NCBI GenBank assembly: GCA_964346815.1
Contig: CAYFWF010000019.1
Coordinates: 62,001-126,000 of the forward strand
Direction of reading: 5' to 3'
Origin: CAYFWF01 sp964346815
GTDB taxonomy: Bacteria > Acidobacteriota > Aminicenantia > Aminicenantales > Aminicenantaceae
DNA: 64,000 nt
The translations under genes were made by a program, and so were the position numbers. The notes under the pieces are model-generated. The model made no database searches and had not been told where the DNA came from. It saw only the letters and a list, made by a program, of their open reading frames with translations. This document shows positions 27,333 through 37,700 of this stretch, piece by piece. Position 1 is the stretch's first letter. Every line of letters begins with the position of its first letter.

Positions 27333-29423
27333 ATGAAAAAAGTCTTCACAAAACTTATGGTATTCACAGCTATCGTCTCCCTGGTCGGAGCAGGGTTCAT
27401 GCTCCAGAGCAAGGACAAGGACAGAAGATTTGCAGGACAGCAGATTCCGGGCGGCACGCTGAGTCCGGATAATGTTGCTAAATATGTGCTGCCTCTGATC
27501 AAGCCGCCGGCCATGCCGCTGAGTAAGGGATCGAACAAAAACAAAGACAAGTACGATATTGCGGTTCGCCAGTTCAAACAGAGGATCCTGTCGCCACCCC
27601 ATCCCAAAACGACGGTGTGGAGCTACGGTTCGACCGATTATCCTGGCACGGTAGCCCAAGGCGGCACCTTCAATTATCCGGCTTTCACCATCGAGGCCGA
27701 TTGGAACAAGACCGTACAGGTTCAATGGCGCAACGAGCTGGTGGACGCTCAGGGCAATCCCTTGCCCCATCTTCTGCCGGTTGATCCGACCCTGCATTGG
27801 GCCAACCCGATCGGTATACGGGATATGCGCCCGGATCCAGCAGACTCCACTTACTGGACACATCCCTATCTTTCAGGTCCCAATGGCGGATATACCGGCC
27901 CTGTACCGATCGTCACCCACGTGCATGGAGCCCATACCACAGAGGACAGCGACGGATATGCCGAAGCCTGGTATCTGCCGGCACAGGCTGCCCTGGATCC
28001 CAATATTCAATGGGCAACTGGCACGTTTTTCGATTACTTCAACACCAAGTACGGACACGGGTGGACCCCCGGAGCAGCGACCTTCAAGTACCCCAACGAC
28101 CAGCCGGCATCCACACTCTGGTACCATGACCATACATTAGGTATGACCAGGTTAAACGTGTATGCCGGACCGGCAGGTTTCTGGCTGATTCGCGGCGGCC
28201 CCAACGACGCAGACCTGGGTTATGTAGCACCTGGCGTAGGAGACGATCCTTTGGGTGAATACACCGAGATTCCGATCGTTATCCAGGACCGCTCGTTCAA
28301 CACCGACGGCTCCCTGTTCTATCCGGATAACCGGGCCTTTTTCGAAGGGCTGAGTGTTTTGCAGTTACTCATTCCTTTTATTCCGGATATAGCTTGCGAT
28401 GGCATGTACAGCGATGTGTCTCCCATCTGGAATCCCGAGTTCTTCGGCAACATGATGGTGGTCAACGGCTTCACCTGGCCCTACCTGGAGGTGGAGCAGC
28501 GGCGCTACCGCTTCCGTTTCTTGAACGGATGCAATTCCCGGTTCCTGATCCTGAAGAATGATAACGGCATGCCCTTTTACCAGATCGGCGGCGACCAGGG
28601 TTTTCTATTTGAGACAGTTGCACTCGACGAATTGCTTATGGCCCCGGCAGAAAGAGCGGACGTGATCATGGACTTCACCGATATCCCTGTCGGCACGGAG
28701 ATCATCCTTTTGAATCTCGGACCAGACGAGCCCTTCGGCGGCGGCACACCTGGTGAGGACTTCGATCCGGCCGATCCTGCTTCCACAGGCCAGGTCATGA
28801 AGTTCATCGTGAAGGCCGCGACTGGCGAGGACCCGACAATCCCTCCCTTGGAATTAGTCCTTCCGGCGGCCCCTCTACCTGGTCCAGCTGATTTGACGCG
28901 CCAGGTCTCGCTCAATGAGGAAGAGTCGGCGAGTGTCAGGGTTTCAGAAGAAAATGGAAATATCGTCCTGGATTGCGCCACCGGCGAGGTGTTCGGACCC
29001 ACGGCTGCCCTGCTGGGAACGCTCAATCCAGACGGAACTGGCAATCCCTTGCTCTGGTCGGATCCTATTACAGAGAACCCGGGACTGGGAGCCACCGAGA
29101 TGTGGGAGATTTACAACTTCACCGAGGATGCCCATCCCATTCACATCCACCAGGTACACTTCGAGGTGGTGAATCGAGAGGTCCCAGGAAACGGGACACG
29201 AGATCCCGAGTCTTGGGAGACGGGTTACAAGGATACGGTCATCGCCTATCCAGGCGAGATCACCAGGGTGAAAGCTTTGTATGACCTGCCCGGCTTCTAT
29301 GTCTGGCACTGCCATATCGTGGAGCACGAAGACAACGAAATGATGCGGCCGTTCCACGTCGGGCCCATACCCCCGGATGCACCTGCACAGGGATTCACCA
29401 TTCAGCCGCTCAAGAAGAGATAA
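27333..29423 (+). CDS. Exported multicopper oxidase (CotA/bilirubin-oxidase-like)
   Basis: All four copper motifs are present: THVHGAH (about residue 193), WYHDHT (about 263), HPIHIHQVHF (about 600) and WHCHIVEHEDNEMM (about 658), giving the type 1 and trinuclear centres, with Met as axial ligand. The layout matches three-cupredoxin oxidases of the CotA group, which oxidise phenols, metals or bilirubin with O2. The ATG at 27333 follows AAGGAGGA and begins a signal peptide (MKKVFTKLMVFTAIVSLVGAG); starts at 27312 or 27240 are longer. It is monocistronic, with its own promoter and terminator. It implies at least occasional contact with oxygen. Confidence 0.93.
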   Translation: MKKVFTKLMVFTAIVSLVGAGFMLQSKDKDRRFAGQQIPGGTLSPDNVAKYVLPLIKPPAMPLSKGSNKNKDKYDIAVRQFKQRILSPPHPKTTVWSYGSTDYPGTVAQGGTFNYPAFTIEADWNKTVQVQWRNELVDAQGNPLPHLLPVDPTLHWANPIGIRDMRPDPADSTYWTHPYLSGPNGGYTGPVPIVTHVHGAHTTEDSDGYAEAWYLPAQAALDPNIQWATGTFFDYFNTKYGHGWTPGAATFKYPNDQPASTLWYHDHTLGMTRLNVYAGPAGFWLIRGGPNDADLGYVAPGVGDDPLGEYTEIPIVIQDRSFNTDGSLFYPDNRAFFEGLSVLQLLIPFIPDIACDGMYSDVSPIWNPEFFGNMMVVNGFTWPYLEVEQRRYRFRFLNGCNSRFLILKNDNGMPFYQIGGDQGFLFETVALDELLMAPAERADVIMDFTDIPVGTEIILLNLGPDEPFGGGTPGEDFDPADPASTGQVMKFIVKAATGEDPTIPPLELVLPAAPLPGPADLTRQVSLNEEESASVRVSEENGNIVLDCATGEVFGPTAALLGTLNPDGTGNPLLWSDPITENPGLGATEMWEIYNFTEDAHPIHIHQVHFEVVNREVPGNGTRDPESWETGYKDTVIAYPGEITRVKALYDLPGFYVWHCHIVEHEDNEMMRPFHVGPIPPDAPAQGFTIQPLKKR

Positions 29424-29454
29424 TTCACGCAGAAATCGCATTGAATCTCGAGAA

Positions 29455-29481
29455 GGGGCTGCTCAGGCAGCCCCTTTTTTT
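29455..29481 (+). terminator. Intrinsic terminator of the multicopper oxidase gene
   Basis: Stem GGGGCTGC / GCAGCCCC with a TCAG loop is followed by seven T, 31 bases after the stop codon. Confidence 0.93.
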
Positions 29482-29672
29482 ATCTGAGGATATAAACTAA
29501 AATCGTCTATTTCTCAGCAGAATTCAGCTTAACTGCTTCGCCGGTGTAGCAAAGGCCTTTTGCGATAACTTTTTGATCCTTGAAAAAATGCGGGAGAACG
29601 GTTTTCTGTTGACTTGAACTTCGGTTATTTGGAAGAATTGAGGTGAAAAATTTAGGATGTAGAGAGGGAAGG

Positions 29673-30182
29673 ATGAGGATCGCTGTGGTTCTTGCTATGC
29701 ATGGGGTTTCACCGAGAGATTTTCCTAAGGAGGAAATGATGGAGCTCTTTGAGTTGCACCATCGTATCTTCCAGGCTTCAGATTCCGAGCGAGATGTTTT
29801 GCGGAAACGTCATGATGTACTGGAAGAGAAAATGCGCAACTGGCCGCGTAATCCAGAAAACGATCCCTTTTATGGCGCTTCATTGGAGATCGCTCATGCG
29901 CTGAAAAAAATACTGGGAACAGAGGTTTTTGTCGGATTCAATGAATTCTGTGCGCCTACTATCGAAGACGCCATTGGCAAAGCAGCTTCTCATTCTCCGG
30001 AAAAGATTGTGGTGGCCACTCCGATGATGACAAGGGGGGGCGAACACTCTGAAAAGGATATCCCTCGAGCCGTCAGACGCGCACAGGAACTTTATCCTGG
30101 TGTGGAGATCATCTATGCCTGGCCTTATGACATTTCCGATGTTGCAGGATTCCTGGCTGCCCATATAAAGCGTTTTGTATAA
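29673..30182 (+). CDS. CbiX-family sirohydrochlorin chelatase-like protein
   Basis: The short 169-residue protein has the class II chelatase pattern: an N-terminal AMHGVSPRD replacing the usual HGSRDP, and TRGGEHSEKDIP, whose His is the second metal ligand in CbiX. The end (YPGVEIIYAWPYD..VAGFLAAHI) also fits. CbiX inserts Co2+ (or Ni2+/Fe2+) into sirohydrochlorin on the way to cobalamin, F430 or siroheme. No other tetrapyrrole gene is near, so the physiological metal is open. I use the ATG at 29673 behind GAGAGGGAAGG; a GTG at 29643 adds ten residues. Confidence 0.75.
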   Translation: MRIAVVLAMHGVSPRDFPKEEMMELFELHHRIFQASDSERDVLRKRHDVLEEKMRNWPRNPENDPFYGASLEIAHALKKILGTEVFVGFNEFCAPTIEDAIGKAASHSPEKIVVATPMMTRGGEHSEKDIPRAVRRAQELYPGVEIIYAWPYDISDVAGFLAAHIKRFV

Positions 30183-30206
30183 AGAAAAATCTGAATCCGC
30201 CTGGTT

Positions 30207-31481
30207 TCAGGTGTCCATCTCCTTCATCAGCCGGGAAGTCTGTCTCCTGTACACTCCGATTCCAGCGATGGCAGTTCCCAGAAATGTGGCTCCCAATCCA
30301 GGGATAAAGCCGATCACTAGGGTGAAAGGCGTTATTCGGGCCCGAATAACGTTGGTAAGCATCAAAGATGCGTTTTTCATCATGGCACCGATATCAAAGC
30401 CGTGCTCCTGAAGATAATAGGCCACGCCGAGGCCGATGGCTGTTCCGATAACAGAGCCGAAAAAACCGATCAACAGAGATTCTCCGATCAAAGAACGGTA
30501 AAGATGTCCTTTGTCTTCCCCCATGGCTAAGCGGATTCCTATTTCCCCATAGCGGCGCAGACTCCCCATCAAGCCGGCATTCCAAAGTACGATGGACATG
30601 ACCGATAAAAAGATGACGATGATGGCCCCTGTAAACATGCGGAGCATTTCCAGCAGATCGGCCAACCCGCTCTGGTCGGAAAGCGTTTCCATAACCGGCG
30701 AGAATTCATCATTTTCATTTGTGTATTTTGAGTTGAAAGCGGATTTTATGGAGTTGGCTTTTGCATCCCTATAGACATAGTCATCAAAATATCCCAAGAT
30801 TTCTCCCGCCGCATCCTGCATGTCCAAGGCTATTTGTATATCTGAGATATCCGCGATCATAGCCCCTCTATCCATAGCGGCCACTCCGAAACGGAGGGTT
30901 CCCACCACAAAAAAATTCTGCATGGCCATGCTTCCATACATGGTGGAGCTGATGAGTGTCGCCGCTTCGCCCAAGCGAATGCCGAGACTTTGGGCAAAAC
31001 CCTCGCTGATAACGATCTCGCCTGGAGCCTCCGGTAATCTTCCTCTGATCAGAGCTTTCTCCAGTCCCAGGATATCCCACTCGATGCTGTTTTCAGAAAA
31101 AAGATCTACTGCCAGTCCGGCGGCAGGGCCCTGAGCCCTGGTTTCTCCCTTTTCGTCCGGAACGTCCAGGAGCCCTCCGAATTTGATCCGAGGAGTCCAG
31201 ACCATGCCGGGAAAATCACTCTGGAGGTTATCCAAAAGCTGTGCAACGCCGATAGAGGCAAGGTCATTAGGCATCTGATCGGCACTTTGGGCATAGGCAC
31301 GTGCCATGACCTTCACGTGGCCCGTGTCGAATTTGGCACTCGAATCCACAAAACTGGTCTGCGCTCCTTTGATCCAACTGTGCCCAAATACAGTGAGCAT
31401 GACACCGATCACCACTGTTATAAAGGGAAACAAGCTGCGTGAACGATCCCGGATCACTCCTTTGAATAGAAAGGATATCAT
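30207..31481 (-). CDS. ABC transporter permease (LolC/FtsX type), second of two
   Basis: A 424-residue permease with one N-terminal helix, a large periplasmic MacB-core domain (about residues 45-270) and three C-terminal helices of the FtsX domain, including the MGSLRRYGEIGIRLAMGEDKGH loop that meets the ATPase. Its start overlaps the stop of the preceding permease by four bases. Such LolCDE/MacB-type systems extract lipoproteins or export peptides and do not import. The adjacent plus-strand genes give no clue to the substrate. Confidence 0.88.
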   Translation of the reverse strand: MISFLFKGVIRDRSRSLFPFITVVIGVMLTVFGHSWIKGAQTSFVDSSAKFDTGHVKVMARAYAQSADQMPNDLASIGVAQLLDNLQSDFPGMVWTPRIKFGGLLDVPDEKGETRAQGPAAGLAVDLFSENSIEWDILGLEKALIRGRLPEAPGEIVISEGFAQSLGIRLGEAATLISSTMYGSMAMQNFFVVGTLRFGVAAMDRGAMIADISDIQIALDMQDAAGEILGYFDDYVYRDAKANSIKSAFNSKYTNENDEFSPVMETLSDQSGLADLLEMLRMFTGAIIVIFLSVMSIVLWNAGLMGSLRRYGEIGIRLAMGEDKGHLYRSLIGESLLIGFFGSVIGTAIGLGVAYYLQEHGFDIGAMMKNASLMLTNVIRARITPFTLVIGFIPGLGATFLGTAIAGIGVYRRQTSRLMKEMDT

Positions 31482-32650
31482 GTGATTTTCCCTCTCAAGG
31501 CCTCGGTAGGTTTGAGCTTAGCAATTTTACGCGTTGGAAGGAAACTCACGATAGTGGTCGTGATCAGAACCAATAGTGTGGTTCCTGCGATAAGCCCTGC
31601 GCTGTAAGTGGGGAATATCTTTTCACCCAGGGCAATTCCATAGCTGTCGATGGATTGAGGCAAGGTCCATCCTTTTTTAGCAAAAGTAACCAGCAGCGGA
31701 ATTCCATAGACAGCTCCTACCACCGCTGCCAGTATTCCATGCAGGGCGCCCTCGAGGGTGAATAGCTGAATGACCTTGAGGCGGGTGAATCCTAAAGCCA
31801 TCATGGTTCCCATTTCCTTTTTTCGCTTGAAGATGGAGAGAACCTGGGTGTTGAATATAGCGAGCATGGCAAGTGCCAGCAAAACCACATAAAGGATAGA
31901 GGCTCCTGCAGTCTTGCTCTGTACGAGAGTCTCGATATCCTCCAAAAGAAAATCCAGGTCCTTCAAGATCCAGCCAGACACATTGGGGAAATTCTGCGTT
32001 CCTTTGGCGAGAACCATCAAGGTGGCTTCATTTAACATTCCGCTCAATCCCTGCAGGGCCTGCAAAGGCAGCCAGATCTGTCCTTGGTCGACAGTAGGCA
32101 CCGATGTATTCATGACCTGAACGATCTGAATATCCCGGGCATCGAAGGTCCCATTCACATCGCGCCATCTTATGGTGACGGAATCTCCCACTTTTAAACC
32201 CGCGCTTCTTGCCATGCGGTTTCCGATCAGAGCCGGCAGCTCTTCTCCAGGCTGATCGAGAAAACGGGACGGGAGAGAAAGGGTTCTCTGTCGAGGATCG
32301 ATTCCCTTGAGGAGGACCGGCTGGAAACGTCCCTCAGGATAGACAGATCCCTGGAGAATCAAGATTGGAGTGGCCTGTCCTTTGTCTGCAAGACGCTGCA
32401 AAGGAGGAGGGATGACACCGTGAGCATCCGGCAGAGACAGAGGATCATAAGGATCATAGTTTTCATGCCAGTACTGACCTCCAGCAATCTCTACATCGAT
32501 CATGGCGTGCGTTGCCTGTTCTCCCATACCTATGTACAATCCTTGAGTCCAGATAATGGCGACATAGGAAAAGGACAGCACGACCACATTCAGCCAAGTT
32601 CGTAATCCTGCTCCTAAGATATTGCGGATCGCCAGCCGGGATATGATCAT
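31478..32650 (-). CDS. ABC transporter permease (LolC/FtsX type), first of two
   Basis: This 390-residue paralog has the same plan: N-terminal helix (AGLRTWLNVVVLSFSYVAII), periplasmic domain, then three helices with the coupling loop FKRKKEMGTMMALGFTRLKV. It overlaps the ATPase gene upstream (ATGA) and the second permease downstream (ATGA), so the three subunits are made together. It should form a heterodimer with the downstream permease. Confidence 0.88.
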   Translation of the reverse strand: MIISRLAIRNILGAGLRTWLNVVVLSFSYVAIIWTQGLYIGMGEQATHAMIDVEIAGGQYWHENYDPYDPLSLPDAHGVIPPPLQRLADKGQATPILILQGSVYPEGRFQPVLLKGIDPRQRTLSLPSRFLDQPGEELPALIGNRMARSAGLKVGDSVTIRWRDVNGTFDARDIQIVQVMNTSVPTVDQGQIWLPLQALQGLSGMLNEATLMVLAKGTQNFPNVSGWILKDLDFLLEDIETLVQSKTAGASILYVVLLALAMLAIFNTQVLSIFKRKKEMGTMMALGFTRLKVIQLFTLEGALHGILAAVVGAVYGIPLLVTFAKKGWTLPQSIDSYGIALGEKIFPTYSAGLIAGTTLLVLITTTIVSFLPTRKIAKLKPTEALRGKIT

Positions 32651-33369
32651 GACTGACCTCCTGGAGTCCCAGGCGTTTCATAGAACTCATCTTTGGCTAC
32701 ACAGCCGTCTATTAAAGTAATCTTCCGCCTCAGGTACTGGATGACTTTTGCATCATGGGTGGCGAATAAAAAGGTCGTTTCAAGATCTTGGTTCAACCGA
32801 ACCATCGTCTTGAGGATATGGTGGGAGTTTTTAGCGTCCAGATTCGCGGTAGGCTCGTCCGCCAAAATGATGGCTGGCTTTTTGACCACTGCGCGGGCGA
32901 TGGCAACTCTTTGGCTCTGTCCTCCTGAAAGCTGTGCAGGTTTTGATTTGGCCCGGTCGTACAATCCCACCCAGTCCAGAGCGTCCATGACCATTTTTTT
33001 TCTTTTTTCTGCCGAGAGTCCGAGCAACAGCAACGGAAATTCCACATTTTCAAAGACTGTGTACACAGGGAGCAAGTTGAATGTTTGGAAGATGAATCCG
33101 ATGTGTTTGTTGCGTAACGCTGCAGCCTGTCTATGGGAGAGTTCCTCGACCCTTTTTCCCATGACTTCAGCACTGCCTTCGGTAGGAGCATCCAGAGATC
33201 CGATGATATTGAGCAGCGTCGTTTTACCCGACCCGCTGGGACCCACCAATCCTGCGAATTCTCCTGTTTTAAAGGCTAGATTCACCTTGTCCAGAGCAAC
33301 AAGAGTGTATTCGCCCATAGGGTAGGTTTTCACCAAATTTTTTGTTTCGATCAAATAGGAGTTGTCCAT
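32647..33369 (-). CDS. ABC transporter ATP-binding protein (LolD/MacB type)
   Basis: The ATPase has Walker A GPSGSGKTTLL, signature LSGGQSQRVAIARA, Walker B IILADEPT and H-loop FATHD, and the spacing typical of LolD/FtsE/MacB-type subunits. It heads the three-gene operon and powers the two permeases. The start is the ATG at 33369 or the GTG at 33372, which is eight bases after AGGAGG; longer frames lack a ribosome site. Confidence 0.93.
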   Translation of the reverse strand: MDNSYLIETKNLVKTYPMGEYTLVALDKVNLAFKTGEFAGLVGPSGSGKTTLLNIIGSLDAPTEGSAEVMGKRVEELSHRQAAALRNKHIGFIFQTFNLLPVYTVFENVEFPLLLLGLSAEKRKKMVMDALDWVGLYDRAKSKPAQLSGGQSQRVAIARAVVKKPAIILADEPTANLDAKNSHHILKTMVRLNQDLETTFLFATHDAKVIQYLRRKITLIDGCVAKDEFYETPGTPGGQS

Positions 33370-33563
33370 CACGACATCAGCCTCCTGTTTTACCAATAAT
33401 CAATGACCTGGATAGAGCACCGCAAGGATAGGCCAGAAGCACGAAAACTCATTTTAGGATAAATCGCTTATGCAAGCAAATTCCGCCTGAGGGGGAACAA
33501 TCTTATGCTTTTTTTCGTAGATACAATAAAAGGATGGAGTAAAATCTTAGGAAGGAGAACGCC

Positions 33564-34577
33564 ATGATAAAGAAATTTTCCTCTGCTTTGACCCTTTCTT
33601 TGCTGGTTTTCATTACCGGTTTTGAATTGGCTGCAGCCGAAGAAATCAACAGAGAATTCCACCAGAAATTTGATGTTAAAAGAGGAGATTCTCTGCGTCT
33701 CCGTCATGGGGACGGCGATGTGCGGCTGATTCCCTGGGAGAATGATGTCATCGATGTGCAGGTGAGATACAGAGCCGATAGTGATGTTTTCGGGATCAGA
33801 TTAGGCAGAAGGCATGACTTCGATGTGGAATTCAAGCAGACGGCGAATACCGTTTATGTCACCGGCAAGGAAGCATCCAGTGCCACTATCGGATATCAGA
33901 ATATAAATGTATATGAATATATTTATGAAATCCATTCGCCGGATTACATCAAACTGGATCTGGAAGGGGATGACGGAAATGTAGATATCGAGAGCTGGAG
34001 GGCCGAGATAAAGTGCCGTATCGATGATGGAGACATCCATATGAGGAATATCGGTGGAGGGAAAACAACCATCTGGGGAGAGGACGGCAATATAGAGATC
34101 GACAATCTCACAGGAGACATCACAATAAAGATGGATGACGGAGACCTTCTCCTGGATGGTTGCGATACAAGGAACTGTCGGTTAGAGGCTGAAGACGGGG
34201 ATATCACCATCAGCCTTTCGAAAGGAACTTTTGACATTGTGGTGGATGACGGAGATGTTTCTGTGGAACAGACAGAGGCGAATGTATTGGACATTCGAGC
34301 AGAAGATGGAGACATAGACCTCGATCTGTTGGCTGTCGAAAAATTCGAGGCAGATATCAAGACGGATGACGGGGACGTCACCGTCGAGCTGGAGGAAGGA
34401 TTCTCCACATCCTTTTATTTGTCGGCAGATGATGGGGATTACATCCGGATGGAACTGGATGACATCCAAGACTACAAAGAAGACCGATTCGGCAAGTCCG
34501 GGAGCATTCATGGGGGGAAAGGGCGGATGAAAATCCGTACCGCTGATGGGAACATCACCATCAAACAGAAAGATTGA
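33564..34577 (+). CDS. Exported acidic DUF4097-type repeat protein
   Basis: A signal peptide (cleavage near LAAAEE) is followed by a chain of short strands, each closed by an acidic turn: HGDGDVRL, DDGNVDI, DDGDIHM, EDGNIEI, DDGDLLL, EDGDITI, DDGDVSV, EDGDIDL, DDGDVTV. These D/E-D-G-D/N turns recur about every 16-22 residues over some 280 residues. The fold should be the same beta-helix as the two DUF4097 proteins at 3.2-4.9 kb, but far more acidic; rows of Asp could bind Ca2+. It is divergent from the LolCDE-like operon, with GGAAGGAGA before the ATG. Function unknown. Confidence 0.75.
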   Translation: MIKKFSSALTLSLLVFITGFELAAAEEINREFHQKFDVKRGDSLRLRHGDGDVRLIPWENDVIDVQVRYRADSDVFGIRLGRRHDFDVEFKQTANTVYVTGKEASSATIGYQNINVYEYIYEIHSPDYIKLDLEGDDGNVDIESWRAEIKCRIDDGDIHMRNIGGGKTTIWGEDGNIEIDNLTGDITIKMDDGDLLLDGCDTRNCRLEAEDGDITISLSKGTFDIVVDDGDVSVEQTEANVLDIRAEDGDIDLDLLAVEKFEADIKTDDGDVTVELEEGFSTSFYLSADDGDYIRMELDDIQDYKEDRFGKSGSIHGGKGRMKIRTADGNITIKQKD

Positions 34578-34661
34578 TCAGAAGTTTCTAATTTCACACC
34601 TTCTGCCTCTCGATCCTGTCTCTGGGTGTTCGTATTGATGTTTAATTTTGGCTAATCCCGC

Positions 34662-34689
34662 TTGTATATTTGTCTGTATTTAGTAAAAT
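34662..34689 (+). promoter_or_regulatory. Promoter of the large kinase-ATPase gene
   Basis: TTGTAT (34662-34667), 16 bases, then TAAAAT (34684-34689), about 30 bases before the chosen ATG. Confidence 0.5.
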
Positions 34690-34720
34690 AAGAGCCAACG
34701 GTTTGGCGGGAGTCTCCAAA

Positions 34721-37700
34721 ATGAAATGTAAAAAATGCCAGTTCGAAAATCCTTCAGATAGTGCATTCTGCAGTAAATGCGGGACAAGATTATCCGATAT
34801 CGGGGAGACTTCTGCATCAATGACCAAAACCATCGAAACAAAAGGGGAGGAATTCACAAGAGGGACCACCTTTGCCGGACGTTACGAGATTATAGAATCA
34901 CTGGGAACAGGAGGTATGGGCAAAGTCTACAGGGCTTATGATAACAAGATAAAAGAAGAGATCGCCCTTAAACTTCTCAGACCCGAGATCGCTACAAATA
35001 AAAAAACAATCGAACGCTTCAGCAATGAAATCAGACTTTCCCGTAAGATCACCCACCGGAATGTCTGCCGGATGCATGACCTGAACGAGCACCAGGAGCT
35101 CCAATACATCACCATGGAATATGTGCCAGGAGAAGATCTGAAGAGCTTCATAAGGCGGGTGGGTCATCTTCCTCCTGGAAAAGCCATCAGCATCGGCAGG
35201 CAAATTTGTGAAGGCTTGACCGAAGCACACGCATTAGGTGTGATTCACCGGGATCTCAAACCTCAAAACATCATGATAGATAAGAGCGGTAATGCGAAGA
35301 TCATGGATTTCGGGATCGCACGTTCGCTCAGGGCTGAAGGAATAACAGGAGAGGGAACGATTATCGGGACTCCGGAATACATGTCGCCAGAACAGGTCGA
35401 GGGGAGGGAAACCGATCAGCGCTCGGATATCTATTCTCTAGGAGTTGTCCTGTATGAAATGCTTACGGGGAAAGTGCCTTTCGAAGGGGAGAATACCTTC
35501 AGTATTGCCCTCAAACATAAGGATGAAATGCCTCCCCATCCCCGGAAGTTCAATCCTGAATTATCTCCAGAATTGAGTGCTGTCATTCTCAAGTGCATGG
35601 CTAAAGAAAAGGAGGAGAGATACCAGTCCGCTCAGGATCTTCTTAGGGATCTCGATGCCCTCGAGAAAGGCACGGAAATATCTATGGTTGAGACAAGGCC
35701 ACAGCTCCCATCATTTTTGGCTCTAGAAAAACCGATCGACGAAGATAAAGCCGTTTTTGTTGCCAGAGAAAGGGAACTCGAGGGACTGAGCCGAGTTCTT
35801 GAAAAGTCCCTCCAAGGAGGAGGACAGGCCGTGTTCATCACCGGAGAGGCAGGAAGCGGGAAGACCGCTCTTGTTCAGGAGTTTTCAAGAAGGGCCCAAG
35901 AAGCCTATCCGGACCTGATCGTCGCCAGCGGAAAATGCAATGCCCACACAGGAATCGGAGATCCTTATTCGCCGTTTATGGAGATACTGGGTCTTCTCAC
36001 GGGTGACGTGGAAACCTGCTGGGCTGCTGGTATGATCACGAAAGAACATGCCCAGCGTCTCTGGAACTTGATCCCCCAAACGATCAAAGCTCTGCTGGAT
36101 AATGGACCGGACCTGATCAATATTTTTGTTCCAGGCGCTGCTTTAACGGCCAGGGCTCAGGCCTTCACCCAGGCTTCCGCCGAGTGGCAAATCCGTCTCA
36201 AAAGGCTTGTGGAACGAAAGGTGGCGCTTCCCCCCGATTCGAGCCTCCAGCAGAGTGACCTTTTCGAACAGTACACCAGGATGTTGGCCGCAGTTGCCCG
36301 AGCGAAACCGCTTCTTCTGCTGCTCGATGACCTCCAGTGGATCGATGCGGGTTCTGCCAGTCTGCTCTTCCATCTCTGCCGTAAGGTGAAGGGCCATCGA
36401 ATCCTAGTCGCAGGGTCCTATCGCCCGGATGAAATCGCCCTAGGAAGAGGAGATGGACGGCATCCTCTAGAGACTGTAGTGCATGAGCTGAAACGCGATT
36501 TCGGGGATATCGAACTCGAAGTCGGAAAAACAGAAGCTCGGGAATTCGTGGACGCTTATATCGATACGGAACCTAACAGCCTGGATAAAAACTTCCGGGA
36601 GACCATATTCAAACAGACTAAAGGCCATCCGCTTTTCACAGTTGAGCTGTTGAAGGAGATGCAGAATCGGGATCTGTTGATCAAAGACCAACATGGCAAA
36701 TGGATCCAGGGTCCTGACCTCGATTGGAATGCGCTGCCGGCGCGAGTAGATGCTGTGATCGAGGAGCGGATCAGCCGATTGAATGAGGACGAAAGGGAAA
36801 CACTGACTTTGGCCAGCGTCGAGGGGGAGGAGTTTACAGCTGAGGTTATAGCTCGACTCCAGGATGTCGAAACCCGGAAATTGATCCGGCTCCTTAGCGG
36901 GGATCTGGACCGGCGCCATCGTCTGGTCTCTGCCAAGGGAATCCAGCACTTGAAGAATCTCCATCTTTCTCTCTATATCTTTCGCCATATCCTTTTCCAG
37001 AGATATCTTTACAATAACCTGGATGAGGTCGAAAGGACCCACCTTCACGCGGATGTCGGGCAGATCCTGGAAAATCTCTATGGAGAACAAAACGAGGATG
37101 TCTCCGTTAAACTTGCCCGTCACTTCCAGGAAGCCGGGATTCTGGATAAGGCTGTGGAATATCTGCACAAGGCAGGGAAACGGGCTGTGCATTTATCGGC
37201 CAATCAGGAAGCCATCGTTCACTACAAGAAGGCCTTGGAACTTCTCGAGAAACTGCCGGAGACCCCAGAGCGAGTCCAAAAGGAAATCGCTCTCCAATTA
37301 GACTATGTGGTTCCGGTCGAACTCACGAAGGGTTATGGAGCTCCGGAAGTGCGTCAGGCGATTTTCAGATCGCGGGAATTGTGCGACCAGATCAGTGAAA
37401 CGCCTCAGTTTTTTACAACGCTTATCCATCTGGCAACGTATCACGCCATGGCAAGGGCAGAGTACCGGACCGCGCTTGAATATCATGAACAGATCAATAA
37501 GATCGTCGAAAAGACCGGGGATCCCCTACAGAAAGCGATCTCGTCCTTTACTACGATTTGGGCATTCTTGAATGTTGCCGAACTTGTCAAGACAGTCGAG
37601 CACGCCAAAGAAATGAACGCCCTGTACAATCCTGAGAAACACGGTTTCCTGGCCTATATTTTCGGATTCGACCTGGGTGTCATCAATCGAGTATTCGGGG

